NCBI GenBank assembly: GCA_032164295.1
Contig: JAJHTX010000001.1
Span: 2,914,001-2,978,000 of the forward strand
Length of the DNA stretch: 64,000 bases
Direction: 5' to 3'
Origin: Inonotus obliquus
Lineage: Eukaryota; Basidiomycota; Agaricomycetes; Hymenochaetales; Hymenochaetaceae
The number at the start of each line of letters is the position of its first letter. Position 1 is the first letter of the stretch. Made by a program: the position numbers and the translations under genes. Below the pieces are notes generated by a model. That model searched no databases. It was not told where the DNA came from and worked only from the letters and a program-made list of their open reading frames with translations. Shown here piece after piece: positions 33,901 through 44,353 of this stretch.

Positions 33901-36900
33901 TTCGACCTCGTGCTAAACATGGTATATGACTATGCGAGCACGAATGTCCGCTCGAACGCCGTCCGTGCGGTGCATCAGCTTGTGGAATGTATGGCAAATG
34001 CGAACCCTGAGAAGACGTTGGCAAAGTTTGTGCCGTTCTGCACGCGTAGTATCCGTATCGAGATCGAGCATGGAGCGAGTTCCTTGCGGACGACGTCAAC
34101 GAGTAATCCCATTCCTTCCGATGCTACGTTGCACTGGAGTACGTCCTTTACACACGCTTCTGTAAAGTTTTCTCGGTGTTGACAGTTAGCTGGGTTTAGA
34201 TCTTGCTATTCTCCGAGGTGCGATGCACAAGTGAGTCAGGAACAGCTTTCCTAACAGAACAAATCTCGATTGACAAAAAAAACGCCACCGCAGCGATGGT
34301 AGAGCGGTAAGCCGGTCTCTTGAAATGTTACACAACAATGCACCTAACTTGAATGATACTTTTGAAGGTTCTTAGGTACAAGAATGAACTTCTTGATTTA
34401 TTGTGCTTGCTCCGTGATAAGGCATTCTCGAAACGAGGTTACTCTTGGAGCGGAAAACTGTTGTCGAGCGTATTGCTTACTTTGACCCATACCTATCCTT
34501 TGGAGAACAGGTTCGTGAATCCTGATGAATGGAACAGTGAAGGTGAGCAAGATCCGTGACTTCTTAAAACACCAAATTCATGTATTTTTAAGATTTCCGA
34601 AGAAACCACCACCGATACTGGGGGAAACTGTACAGCCCCGAAGATATCCAGGTGAGTGGGTAAACTATAGCGGGCTGACGTGCGGAATTTAATTATCAAT
34701 GAACCTGAAGATGTCGTGGCATGTACCCTCTACGGAAGAATTAGACTTTGCTTTGAGTCTATTCCGCGAGCTTGTTGAGCCAACTTTGGGGATGCTTGAG
34801 AATCTTTTGGACACGCGTAAGTGGTGCACAAAATTGCCAAGAGTTTGCGTTCATCTCGCACCTCTTTTGTAGCCCTCGAAGATAGAGACAGTGCTTGGAG
34901 GAATGATTTCTGCCGGTAAGAGCTTCTCGGGGATCCATTCAAGAAGCTTGCTTCATTTGTTTCCAATGTAGTTTCATCACGATTGTGCGGAATGCGTTTG
35001 CAGGAACGCCGACTTTAATACGGGAGAACTACACCGCGGAACAACTGATAGAGAGTAATGATACTTCCGATATCTTGTGAGTGCCACAAGGGTCATTGAT
35101 TTACTCACTAAAGCCTCGCAATCAGCAATGAGGTTCCTGAAATGATAGGACATGTCGAGCCATTGAAGGCGTGTTTCGTACTCACCGATTCCTCGGATCC
35201 TCGCTACAAATACCTTACAAACCTCCGCCGACGTTTCGGTGAGTTCTTGCTTAGTGCTTCGTCTTCCCTGCGCCAGCAGGGAGAAGAGAACACAGTTGAT
35301 GCTGTTCATATCCTGGTCAGTGTGACCCAAAGTTTTTCCAAGCTTAAACCCGGGGATTTGGCTAATGTAAAACTTTAATGAAAAGATCCGGTCCATTCGC
35401 ACGTATGGTCTCGATTATGGCGACAGTCGGGATAGGTGAGTTCACCGCTCCCAGCTTTTCAAATCCCCTCTCTTCTTTCTTCGGTATCTGACGAAAAGTA
35501 GCTATTATTCGCAGAGCGACCAGTACTCGCAAGAAATTGGCCTTTCGCGCCAGTATGCTAAGCAGAAGGTCTGGCCGAGGGCTGTACTTGTGAGACGAAT
35601 ACGGTATGAACATGTTGAACTTGGCGTTGAGAGTATTAGTTTCATTCTGGATTTGCAGGCGATACCATGCTGCGCGACTGCGATGGAATTGCATTGAACG
35701 ATTACGAAGCAAGCTTGAAGACGACCTCATCGATGAGCTCATTGAGTGGTCGATGTGGCATTATTCGACGAGTAGGTCGTAGTAATATCTTCCGAGTTAA
35801 TTTGCTAATTCTTTGTTTAGTTCGAGAGTGTGTTCATTGTTTATGATGGTGTAAACTACGTCTTATGTTTTTCTAGATCTGCACAGTCATTGCTTAGTAC
35901 ACTTTGTACAGTGCGTGCAAACCGTAGCTTTCTCTTAATCTCCATTGGCTCACCTACGTACACATCTTACCAGGCCTTCGACGGTGTTCGAAGACGATGT
36001 ATCCCGAGGTTTATAGAGTCCATCGCGCCGGGAGGAAGCGACGACCGCATCAAGGGCGCGTTGCATTCTCTTAATATACAGGTCTTCAGTGAGGCTTCCA
36101 TTCATTTTCCCCGGTCTAATCTAAAACATGCGTTCCTCCCCTCTCCCTGTATAGCCAAGTACGCCCTCGCAGAGCCGGCGTTTAGAACCGACCTCACCAA
36201 AGCTGTCTTCGCTTGTCAGGCTCATACTGATGTTTGTGCTCTTGTTTCTACTGAGAGTCTTTTTAGCTGATCCAAATGATAGCCTTCATTACAAGATTGC
36301 GCATCCTCACTTATCGACAATTGTATGTGATCAATTGTTCTGAGCATCATTTTCGCTGTTTGATATTGTGTGTTCCAGGTCTGTCTTGCATCTATGAGCC
36401 GAACGTCATCCATTTCTCGGTAGACAGTTCGAGAATGGATCGAGCCGCCGAAGGACTTGAGAAGGTTCTGCTTCCTCGACTCCGTGACAACTGTGTGGTG
36501 CACCGATGCGCCGAACAAAGGGTACTTCGCACGAATATTTTCGTCGATTCCGTGAAGCTTACCGTGAGTAACGGCAGACTCGTCCTTTGTTGTGTATCGT
36601 CCGCCGACACTGACCAACGGCAATGCATGCAATCACCATAGACGGACACTGTCCTTCAAATTGCGAAATCTCCGAGCACGCATTGGAGATATGCAGTTAT
36701 TGCTTTACGCATTATGCGTGCGTTGATTCGCCGTGACGAACCACTGACCGCGGAGCAGATGAAGTACTTTTTGGATATGGTTCGCGACCCTCATCCTTCG
36801 CTGGTATGTCTTTGTAGCAAACTCGATGTCGGTTATCGACTGATCTAATCTTTTTGCAGCGATACGTACGTTGTAGCCTACCCTGCGGTGGGATGCATTG

Positions 36901-39442
36901 CTAACGCCATAATTGTAGTACGGACAACGTTCCATTATGAAGAGTCTCCGGTACGTGAAGCTCAGGACATTCTTGAAAGGTCCGGAAGACATCGCTATGG
37001 AAAGAAATCATAATCCTCTTCGTGTTCGATTTGAGCTGGAGTCGCTTAACAGCGAGTTTAACGCTCGTTATTTGAAGGAGTTTAGGGAAGATCTTGACCT
37101 AGAGAAGGCAGTCGTCGAGCCGTGAGTAGTAAAGAGCTCTCAGGTATTATCGGGCTTACATAGTTTCCTCTGTCATTTAGGCTCCTTCAGGATAAGGCCC
37201 CTGTTGGTTGGTTAACTTGGCCATCTACAGTGGACTTCTTTTTGGTTGCCCCTCCCGGGAAATCCTCCTTCAAGCCGTGGGAAGCAGCAAGTCAGGAAAT
37301 GATCTCGGCAGTCCGCAAAGAAGTGGTCAATGAAGGCTTCTGGAAGAGTCTCTCCAAGTATTATGCGGAAGAGAACCACGCAAATGTCGCCACTCAAGAT
37401 AATGTTTCTTGCGTCAAGTCCATATGTAGGTTATGTTGTATCTAAAAGCAAGGAAAGTGCTAAACCAGCTTCTAGTCCAACTATTGGAGGAAGAACCATT
37501 TGAATACGTTAAACCTTTGGTTGAGAGTTTGTTGGAGGATACGAAGCAAGATAAGCAACGAGCGGCAGCGGAATTAATTGCTGGTATTGTCGGTGGATCG
37601 AAGCATTGGCCTATAGATGCGCAAGAACGGCTCTGGACTTGGTTGACACCGCTGTTGACGAAAGTTCTGAACTCTAACGTTAAGACGGATACCATGTTAG
37701 TATGGACGTCGTTCTTGGAGGTAAGTTACACTTTGTCTCTTGACATTCAAGCCTCGCTCAATCATGTGTTTTTGTCCAGTACCTCTTCATCAATAGAGAC
37801 CCGCGAAGGATAAAGGCGCTGGTTGATTATGTTATGGAAAGCTTCAAGACGGGAGACTTCAACGCCGAGTTATCTTTTAGTGCTGTCAAGATTGCCTCCT
37901 TTACGCGTGCGTTTTATGAGGAACTTGGATGGCGAGCGAATTCATGGATGGACGAGATTGTTGATCGGTATTGGCTTGAGCTTAACAATGAACATGATGA
38001 AGTCCGGGCGTATATTGCTGATGCTCTGGAGTTCTCGACGAAAGTCAAGGTAAGGATTACGATGGATGATCTCGTTGATAATGCTGATTCACTCTTTGAA
38101 GTGGCAACCGAAGTTGTCCGTGCCTCGACCCGAAATATTCGTCCGTGAATGCAGAGTACTCTCTCCAGATGTCGATATAATGGGAACCCGATCGACCTAT
38201 CATCTTGGGCGTGTTCAAGAGCTCGTTGAGAACTTTAAGATCTGGAGAGAAGAACGTATTCCTGGGGCGAGAGCGTTCCAGTCCAAGTATGATCGTGTGG
38301 CCGTAACCGTCTGCAAGTGGTTGTATCAGACTGTTCATGATGTTCACGCGAGCTCGGCGTTTGATTATATCCTTCCGTTGATGGTGCGTACGTTGTTTGA
38401 GACGTGTTGCGTTGGTCTGATGGGTTTGTCGTTAGCCTGAATTGTTCCGGTTTAGCGAAGGTGAGGGCTGATTTGAGTGTTCATAGGGACATGGGCTAAC
38501 ACTTTTACCTTACATAGTCAATGACAATGATGACCTTTCCAGGAGAGCGAATAACCTACTCGTTCGGATGTGTGGCGTAGTTCCTCCAAGACCACTCATC
38601 GATCCCTTAATCGATGCCATCTTCGACGCGATAAAGACCTCACAGGTACGCCTACCCAGTCCTCATTTGTCCAATATAAATTGCTAATTCTTTTGATAGT
38701 CTTGGAGAGTCCGATTAAAAGCGCTTCCTCTCTTGCAAAGTGAGCTATTGATAACCTGTTGATTGATCGCGGACTAAGTCATGATTTGTCCCAATCTCTA
38801 GTTTTCTATTTCCGTCAGCTTGTTCTGATATCTGAAGCAAAGGTGCTTGAGATGCTTGAGGTGATTTGTCGTTGTCTCGATGACGAGAATATCGAGGTTC
38901 GCGAGATGGCGGCTACGTAAGTCCTTCAACACCTCACCTCACCTCACCTCACCTCCATACTCTAATCAATACTCTCTTCCCTAGTACGTTATCAGGCATC
39001 ATCCGCGTCTCCCCTCGTCACGGCATAATAACCCTCAAAGACCGATTCGTCCGTCTAATCTCCACACACACCCTCCCACCTCGCACCTCACCCAACTACG
39101 CCTCCTCGCTCCGAAAACTCCACGCAGCAATCCTAGGAATCACAGCTCTAATCGATTCATTTCCGTATACAGTCGAAAAATGGATGCCGACATTATTAAC
39201 GGATGTTTTAGCTGAACATACTTATGATCCTTTACCTGTTTCTAGTACGGTTCGGAAATGTGCTAGTGGGTTTAAGAAGACGCATCAGGATACTTGGCAT
39301 GAGGATTCGAAGAGGTTTACGGAGGAGCAGCTTTCGGCGCTTTCGACGTTGTTGACGGGGTCTTCTTATTGTATGTTTTCTCCTTGTTTCTCGGTCTCGT
39401 GCGAGTATGGTGACTGACTTGCTTGGTATTTCAGATGCGTGA
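30952..39442 (+). CDS. BLM10: proteasome activator Blm10/PA200
   Basis: A very large HEAT-repeat protein that caps the 20S proteasome and promotes degradation of peptides and acetylated histones. The N-terminus is MNGPRLPDLSRLRIHDYVPT. Family blocks visible through many short exons include LQWDSMLTYWSMLKYPIPKQ (31200-31360), LPAYMGYITDSSRRFFHPAA (31650-31710), VNSYNFDDRMLSFLAQLAEM (31930-31995), LARLIWSTESFFHPNNSG (near 32630-32690), KALGAVALSLVSRDIY (33168-33220) and VVPPRPLIDPLID-like HEAT segments near 38580. The C-terminus is TLLTGSSYYA: an intron at 39371-39434 splits the penultimate Tyr codon, and an 8-nt last exon (39435-39442) supplies Ala and the stop. YYA is the HbYX motif that docks in the 20S alpha-ring pockets. 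More than 20 introns, mostly 50-60 nt, are needed. The exact exon chain between 33 and 39 kb was not fully resolved. Confidence 0.9.
38931..38955. repeat. tandem repeat, 5 x ACCTC, within a BLM10 intron
   Basis: Five perfect pentamers lie between the donor after GGCTAC (38916) and the acceptor CCTAG near 38983, and enlarge the pyrimidine tract of this intron. Confidence 0.85.
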
Positions 39443-39655
39443 ACCCACTCAAACCAATCTATTCTATTGTCGTCTTGAATTAATCCCATCGCTATCCGCC
39501 TTCTGCCTTCTGCCGATTTACTCACTAGATGCTACTTACCTACTTATCTAACCTGTTGCTCTCCTTGCATATTCACATGTTCATCTTCTCATTTAAGCCC
39601 AAAGCCCAAACAGCGCTGTGATAATGGAGTACACAGTAATAAGCTACTCTTGTGT

Positions 39656-39682
39656 TAAGTAGTAGTAGTAGTAGTAGTAGTA
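39656..39682. repeat. trinucleotide microsatellite (AGT)n
   Basis: About nine AGT copies in the 3' flank of BLM10. Confidence 0.9.
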
Positions 39683-40042
39683 TTTATTGAACGAAATGTT
39701 ATCTTGCTTGATTTTGATGTTCAATGCTAGATCTCGCGTATGTACGTATGCGTGTGTGCGTCGTGAATTAAAATATATGCTATCTGAATGTCCTAGACTA
39801 ACTGCGTTTACAAAGACTGAGATGAATGAGCTTTTGACATGATGATTATCGTTATGCTTTCTGCCATGAAGTATGTACTTAGAACATAAAAAGGGACGGG
39901 GAAAAACGTAATATGTAAAACGTAAAAACGTAAAAACATTGTCGATGATATCAAACCGAAATCAACGGAAAGCAGGAAAATAGGAAAACACGAAACACGA
40001 AACAAATGCAATTACACGAAGAACGAGATGATACTAGAGTTG

Positions 40043-40045
<3 letters not shown>

Positions 40046-40079
<34 letters not shown>
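40046..40079. repeat. dinucleotide microsatellite (GA)n
   Basis: About 17 GA copies in non-coding sequence between BLM10 and the HIT-domain gene. Confidence 0.95.
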
Positions 40080-40080
<1 letters not shown>

Positions 40081-40272
40081 GTATAAACAGCAGTTAGAGA
40101 TCGAAGAAACGAAATACCATGGTATATGAAGCCTAAAGAAAGTTCCCACAACAGAAACGAAGAGTCAACGGTAAAGAGAGAAAAGAAAAAAGGAGTGTGA
40201 GTGAGAGAGAAGTAACGAGAAGTACCGATAAAAAGGACGATATTTGCGCTACAGCATCAATATCACCCACGA

Positions 40273-42123
40273 TCACGAAGATAAAGAACCTGTGTAAGCA
40301 GGCGACAAAAGTTGCCTAGTCTGCGCAAGTCCAGAGGAACTAGACTCTGCTCCTCCACGTAAAGACTGAGAACTCGAAAGTGAACTCGAACTCGAACTAG
40401 CCCGAGCTTGAGTAAACATACTCGTCGTAGGTGTATACGCTGCAGAACCTCGCCTCGAACCAGAAGCAACACTGGAATAATCTCCAGAATATTGAGTTAG
40501 AGGAATGGATGAATGAGGTGTTTGAGGTGGTGATGAGTATCGTTGGTATTTTCCACCACCACTTCCAAGACTGCTATTACTCGCACTTCCAGTTGAGTTT
40601 CTTCCATACGCACGACCGGATTCAAGATCCGTAGCTTGGGCTGCTAACCCAGTAAGTCCACCAGGCGTAGTTTCGTGTCCGTCGGCCGTACCGCTTCTCG
40701 CTCCCGCATTCGGCACACGATCAATAGGTCGAGTCCGAGGACGTGCGTTCGCAGGGTTCGAGGTTGTTCCACCGGCGGTGGTAGAGGACCGAATTCGGTT
40801 ATTCGAGCTTTCTTCTCTGCATATCCAAGGAAGAAAGGATATATTAGTTTGTTTCTTTGTCAGTTGGCATGGTATGAAACGCATATGAGTGTGTGAAACA
40901 AAACAAAACAAAGCGAGAGAAAATTTAAGAAAAGAATAAAAATAGAATGTACCGGCGGGACGAATATCGAATGCAGTATCGAGCACGTGGAATGATGCCA
41001 AGACCGACCTCTCAAACCAACTGAATTCTGATCGGAATTCAGGAAAATAAAAGATCACAGGGACACTCCGGATCGGCGTCATTACAGCCTTTCATAATCC
41101 ACTCCAGCAAATCCATCTCAGTCAATCAAACGGGGTAAAATCCATCGACAAGTGGCACCGAGATGTCCCCGGAGAAAGCACCGAAAGAGACTGAGAAAAA
41201 TCAAATCGCCAAGGAGATGTGAAAAAAAGGGTGGTGTCTTCCTTTTCGGAAAAGCGAAGAAGGGAAAGTTTGGAAAGAAGAAAAGAAAGGGGAAAAAAAC
41301 GCACCGAATCTCAGCTATGAGGTCGTCAATCGCGTACCAAGCAAGCGAGCTGTACGCAATGGAGCGCCACCAGCTGCATTGGTCCATAGGAGACACGTAC
41401 GCGTGCGCGTGCAAATGATCTTTGACGGGAATTTGGATATCCTTCCATGGTGGTGTGATGAAACCAATGTGAGATTGTGCTTCGATTCCAAGCCGTTCGG
41501 TTACTTCTCCCGGAGCTGCGGACGAGCCTGCCCGTGGAGGGGAAGATGGAGAAGGGGAAGATGAGTTTGAGTTTGGGATGGAGGAGATGGATTGATTTTG
41601 GGAGGTCAAGTCGATGAGGAGACGGTTTGCGAGGTCGCGTAGTTGGACGAGGAGAGGGATATCGCTTGTGGACTGTATAACCAGCATAGTCAGTTTTGTT
41701 GTTTACAAAGCATTCTTGGTGCGCTGCGCACCAGCATGTAGAGTGATGGGACATGCAAGCTATATCAAGCCAACTGGTCAATAGGACAGCACACATCATG
41801 ATCTCAGGAACTTACTTGAATATGATCACCAAATGTGCGATACTGGACACCGGATGTGCACGTTCAGAATAAACCGTAAAGTTCTCGTCATGCCAAATTA
41901 TCTCTGGTCCATTATCCTCCTTACTCTTTGCAGCTCTCGATGTAGACGTAGAGCGCGGTGGCACACCGCCAGCAGAGAAAGACGAAATAGACGGCGAATT
42001 CGGTATGGAGGCAAGAGCGGAGTTCGGAGTGTGCGGCGAATGGGTTAGAGCCGAAGTCGAAATCTCAGTGGCACGAGAGACGATGCTACACATCGGGCAG
42101 CCACTTTTGCTCGAGAAGGACAT
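40273..42123 (-). CDS. HIT-domain protein (histidine triad)
   Basis: Histidine-triad nucleotide hydrolase or transferase fold. The N-terminus carries a CPMC zinc-type pair (42097-42108), a Ser-rich insert, then IIWHDENFTVYSERAHPVSS (41850-41910) and, after splicing, HLVIIFNLHVPSLYMLSTSD. A 28-nt exon at 41732-41759 encodes LHVPSLYML. IGFITPPWKDIQIPVKDHLH then leads to the triad DHLHAHAYVSP (41385-41415), followed by SIAYSSLAWYAIDDLIAEIR. A long intron of about 490 nt (41316-40820) precedes REESSNNRIRSS and a Gly/Ser-rich disordered tail with TRPIDRVPNAGARSGTADGH (40690-40750). The triad His residues are all present, so AMP-lysine or dinucleotide hydrolysis is possible; the true substrate is unknown. 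Part of the long intron (FERSVLASFHVLDTAFDIRP, near 40965-41020) looks protein-like and may be an alternative exon. Confidence 0.8.
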
Positions 42124-42513
42124 GATGTGTTGTGGATGTCGATGGTCAATGTTCCGTGTCGATGTGAGTGGTCAAAGCAAAGGAAGAGTATGATGCTTTC
42201 GGATCGGTTATAAGTACGGGAGCTAAGCGAATGTCTAATTCGGTCACTAGTGCTGAGAGGCTGAGAGTACACCGGCTGTCACTTCGAGTTGTTAACTCCG
42301 GACGTGGATGGCAGTGAAAGATGGAGGGCAAGATGGAAAGGAGGGAGAGGAGATGGAGGAGAATGAAATGAGATGAGTAGATGATGCTTACTTACTATTG
42401 TGCATATATTTTACCGTGCCTGTCCAACGGCAGCGGTACTCCCTCGCCGTCTCAGTTTCAGTCAGAGAACTCTCGAAGGCTCTGATCACTTCGCCGCTTT
42501 TTCACAGACCATC
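42124..42513. promoter_or_regulatory. divergent promoter region (HIT gene / TRAX)
   Basis: 390 bases between divergent start codons. A purine-rich stretch (42310-42375) and a pyrimidine-rich leader before the TRAX ATG are visible. No clear factor site. Confidence 0.35.
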
Positions 42514-43647
42514 ATGTCCAATATCACTTCATCAGATTCTTCCTCAACCCTGTACCTGCACACACGCGACGACATACTCGCCGCATTCGCAGACATGCGC
42601 GACGAGCTTGATGAACACAACGATCGGCGAGAACGGCTTGTAAAGGTCAGCAGTATATGCCGTTATTCCGGGCCGTGTATCAAAGGCAAAAGAAAGAGAT
42701 CAATTGATTCCGATTTTTGTTCACTTGGCAGGCAAGCAGAGATGTCACCATCCTCTCCAAGCGTGTCATCTTTCTCCTGCACCGGTACGTTCAGGTCCCA
42801 TGCCAGTCCAAACGGTTGAAATCGTGCTACACTGAAAGTTGCTGTGAATATGTGCTCGTAGACTAGTGACCGAAGCCTCTGCAACCGATCCGAACGCCTT
42901 CTCAAACGCTGCGGCCCAGGGTCGTGCCAAGCTCATCGAAGCACAGAGCCTCTTCCGTTCTTTGTGCGACGACTTACAAGGAGACCGATTCTGGCGGTAC
43001 CAACAAGCAGTTTCACCCGGTTTACAAGAATACATCGAGGCTCTTGCACTAGCACATTACCTCGAAACGGGAAAGCTCATTGGCTACTCTGGTGTTCAGG
43101 CGACTCTCTGCCGCGACGCCGAGGATGGCTCAGGAATTTTGTTCCCACTGCCAATGGATGAATATTTACTAGGCGCTTCGGATGTGACGGGCGAGTTGAT
43201 GCGATTTGCCATTACCGCGATTGGACGACGCGGTGGTCGAGGGACGGCACGCTCTGTCAGCGACTTTGTGCGGAATTGCAAAGCTGGTATGCGCAGTCTG
43301 CTTCTCCCGTACACTTTCATTGTTGACTCGCCCCTGTGACAGACTTTGAGGGGTTCACGCCGTATGTAAGGCATCTTAGAAGGAAGCAGGCAGTGACTAC
43401 GCAATCGTTGCAGAAAATCGAAGACGGTGATTCAGTCTATTATTGCATGCCCGAAGGGGTTACTAAAGATGTGATTTGTGATACAGCTGCATATGCGATT
43501 GTTGTTCGGACATCAGAGTATGACTTGCCAGAGGAATTGCTGGACGATATTGTTGAAAGCGTTGTTTCTGATGTGAGAAGCGGCGGCGGACGACGACGGG
43601 CGCGCCGAGGCGAATACGAAGAGGAAACATCTGAAGAAGAATACTGA
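42514..43647 (+). CDS. translin-associated factor X (TRAX)
   Basis: Partner of translin in the C3PO nuclease, which removes passenger strands and processes small RNAs and tRNA fragments. Blocks after splicing: ILAAFADMRDELDEHNDRRE (42570-42630), SRDVTILSKRVIFLLHRLV (42738-42870), FWRYQQAVSPGLQEYIEALA (42990-43045), FPLPMDEYLLGASDVTGELM (43143-43200) and FEGFTPYVRHLRRKQAVT (43345-43400). The acidic residues of QEYIEA and DVTGE match the TRAX active site, which translin lacks, so this is TRAX and should be catalytic. After IED an intron of 60 nt (43427-43486) leads to AAYAIVVRTSEYDL. The C-terminus is a basic patch then acidic (GGRRRARRGEYEEETSEEEY). A translin gene is not in the window and would be expected elsewhere. 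Confidence 0.88.
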
Positions 43648-43799
43648 GAGTTGTTAGGGAGTAGTCTATTGTATGTCGTTCTGTCGCTAAGAGAGAGAGA
43701 GCTTTGACAATAAGGGATGAACAAACGGTGTACTGTATTAGGTAGAACAAGAGTGGGCACATGAGGACAATAACGTCTACTTTGGAAAATAACAAAAGA

Positions 43800-44211
43800 A
43801 TGTCTCTTTATAAGATAAACAGGCCTCATTCCCTCCTCATTCCGCACTTCGGATTATCTCCTCTCTCTCTTCATCTCCTGCTGTTTCGTCTTTGCTGTCG
43901 TCTCTGTGAGTGCACTACATGTGGTTTGCAGCTTGGACTAACTTGCAATACTCATTGTGATAGACAAATCTGCCGTCGTATTTGCTGGTCTAAAGTGAGT
44001 GGCCCTCCTGCACTATGCATAGTACAAGCATGTAAACTAATCTGCGTGCAGTTATTATAGAGCACCTGCCAGAGACGAGTGCTATAGTGCTGCTTTGAAG
44101 GAGCACTTTCCTTATTTGACAATCGCAGGCCGATCCCCTTTGCTGTTTGCATCCGACCACATCTCCTCTTCTTCTCTTACTCTTCCACCTCATCCTCCTA
44201 CCCCCTCTTAA
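43800..44211 (+). CDS. candidate small spliced gene, unknown
   Basis: Three exons can be joined with good splice sites: one starting at the ATG at 43800 (donor GTGAGT after CGTCTCT near 43905), one of 31 nt (about 43966-43996, bounded by GATAG and GTGAGT), and one from about 44052 to the stop at 44209-44211. The middle and last exons read KSAVVFAGLNYYRAPARDEC and SAALKEHFPYLTIAG, which looks like real protein. The first exon is Leu/Ser-rich and may be leader sequence instead. The product would be about 100 residues. The family is not recognised. Another reading is that these are 5' exons or a transcribed leader of the BTG-domain gene that starts at 44354. Confidence 0.3.
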
Positions 44212-44353
44212 ACACCGCTCTCCTCTCACATCTCACACTATTCGCTTTCCTTCTCGTATCTACACATACACTCCCACATCCCTCATCTCTTCTGCACTTT
44301 CGACTTCGCATTTACACTCAACGTCTAGAACCACGATTTCCACAGCCTTGCCA

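Larger units (their letters stand above)
39443..40272. other. intergenic region, convergent 3' ends with simple repeats
   Basis: Contains the BLM10 and HIT-gene 3' flanks and two microsatellites, listed separately. No gene seen; open frames are repeat-driven. Confidence 0.4.

Noticed and set aside
34297..34330. tRNA-like GGTAGAGCGGTAA segment
   Set aside because: It lies in a BLM10 intron, and no acceptor stem or T-arm could be paired around it.
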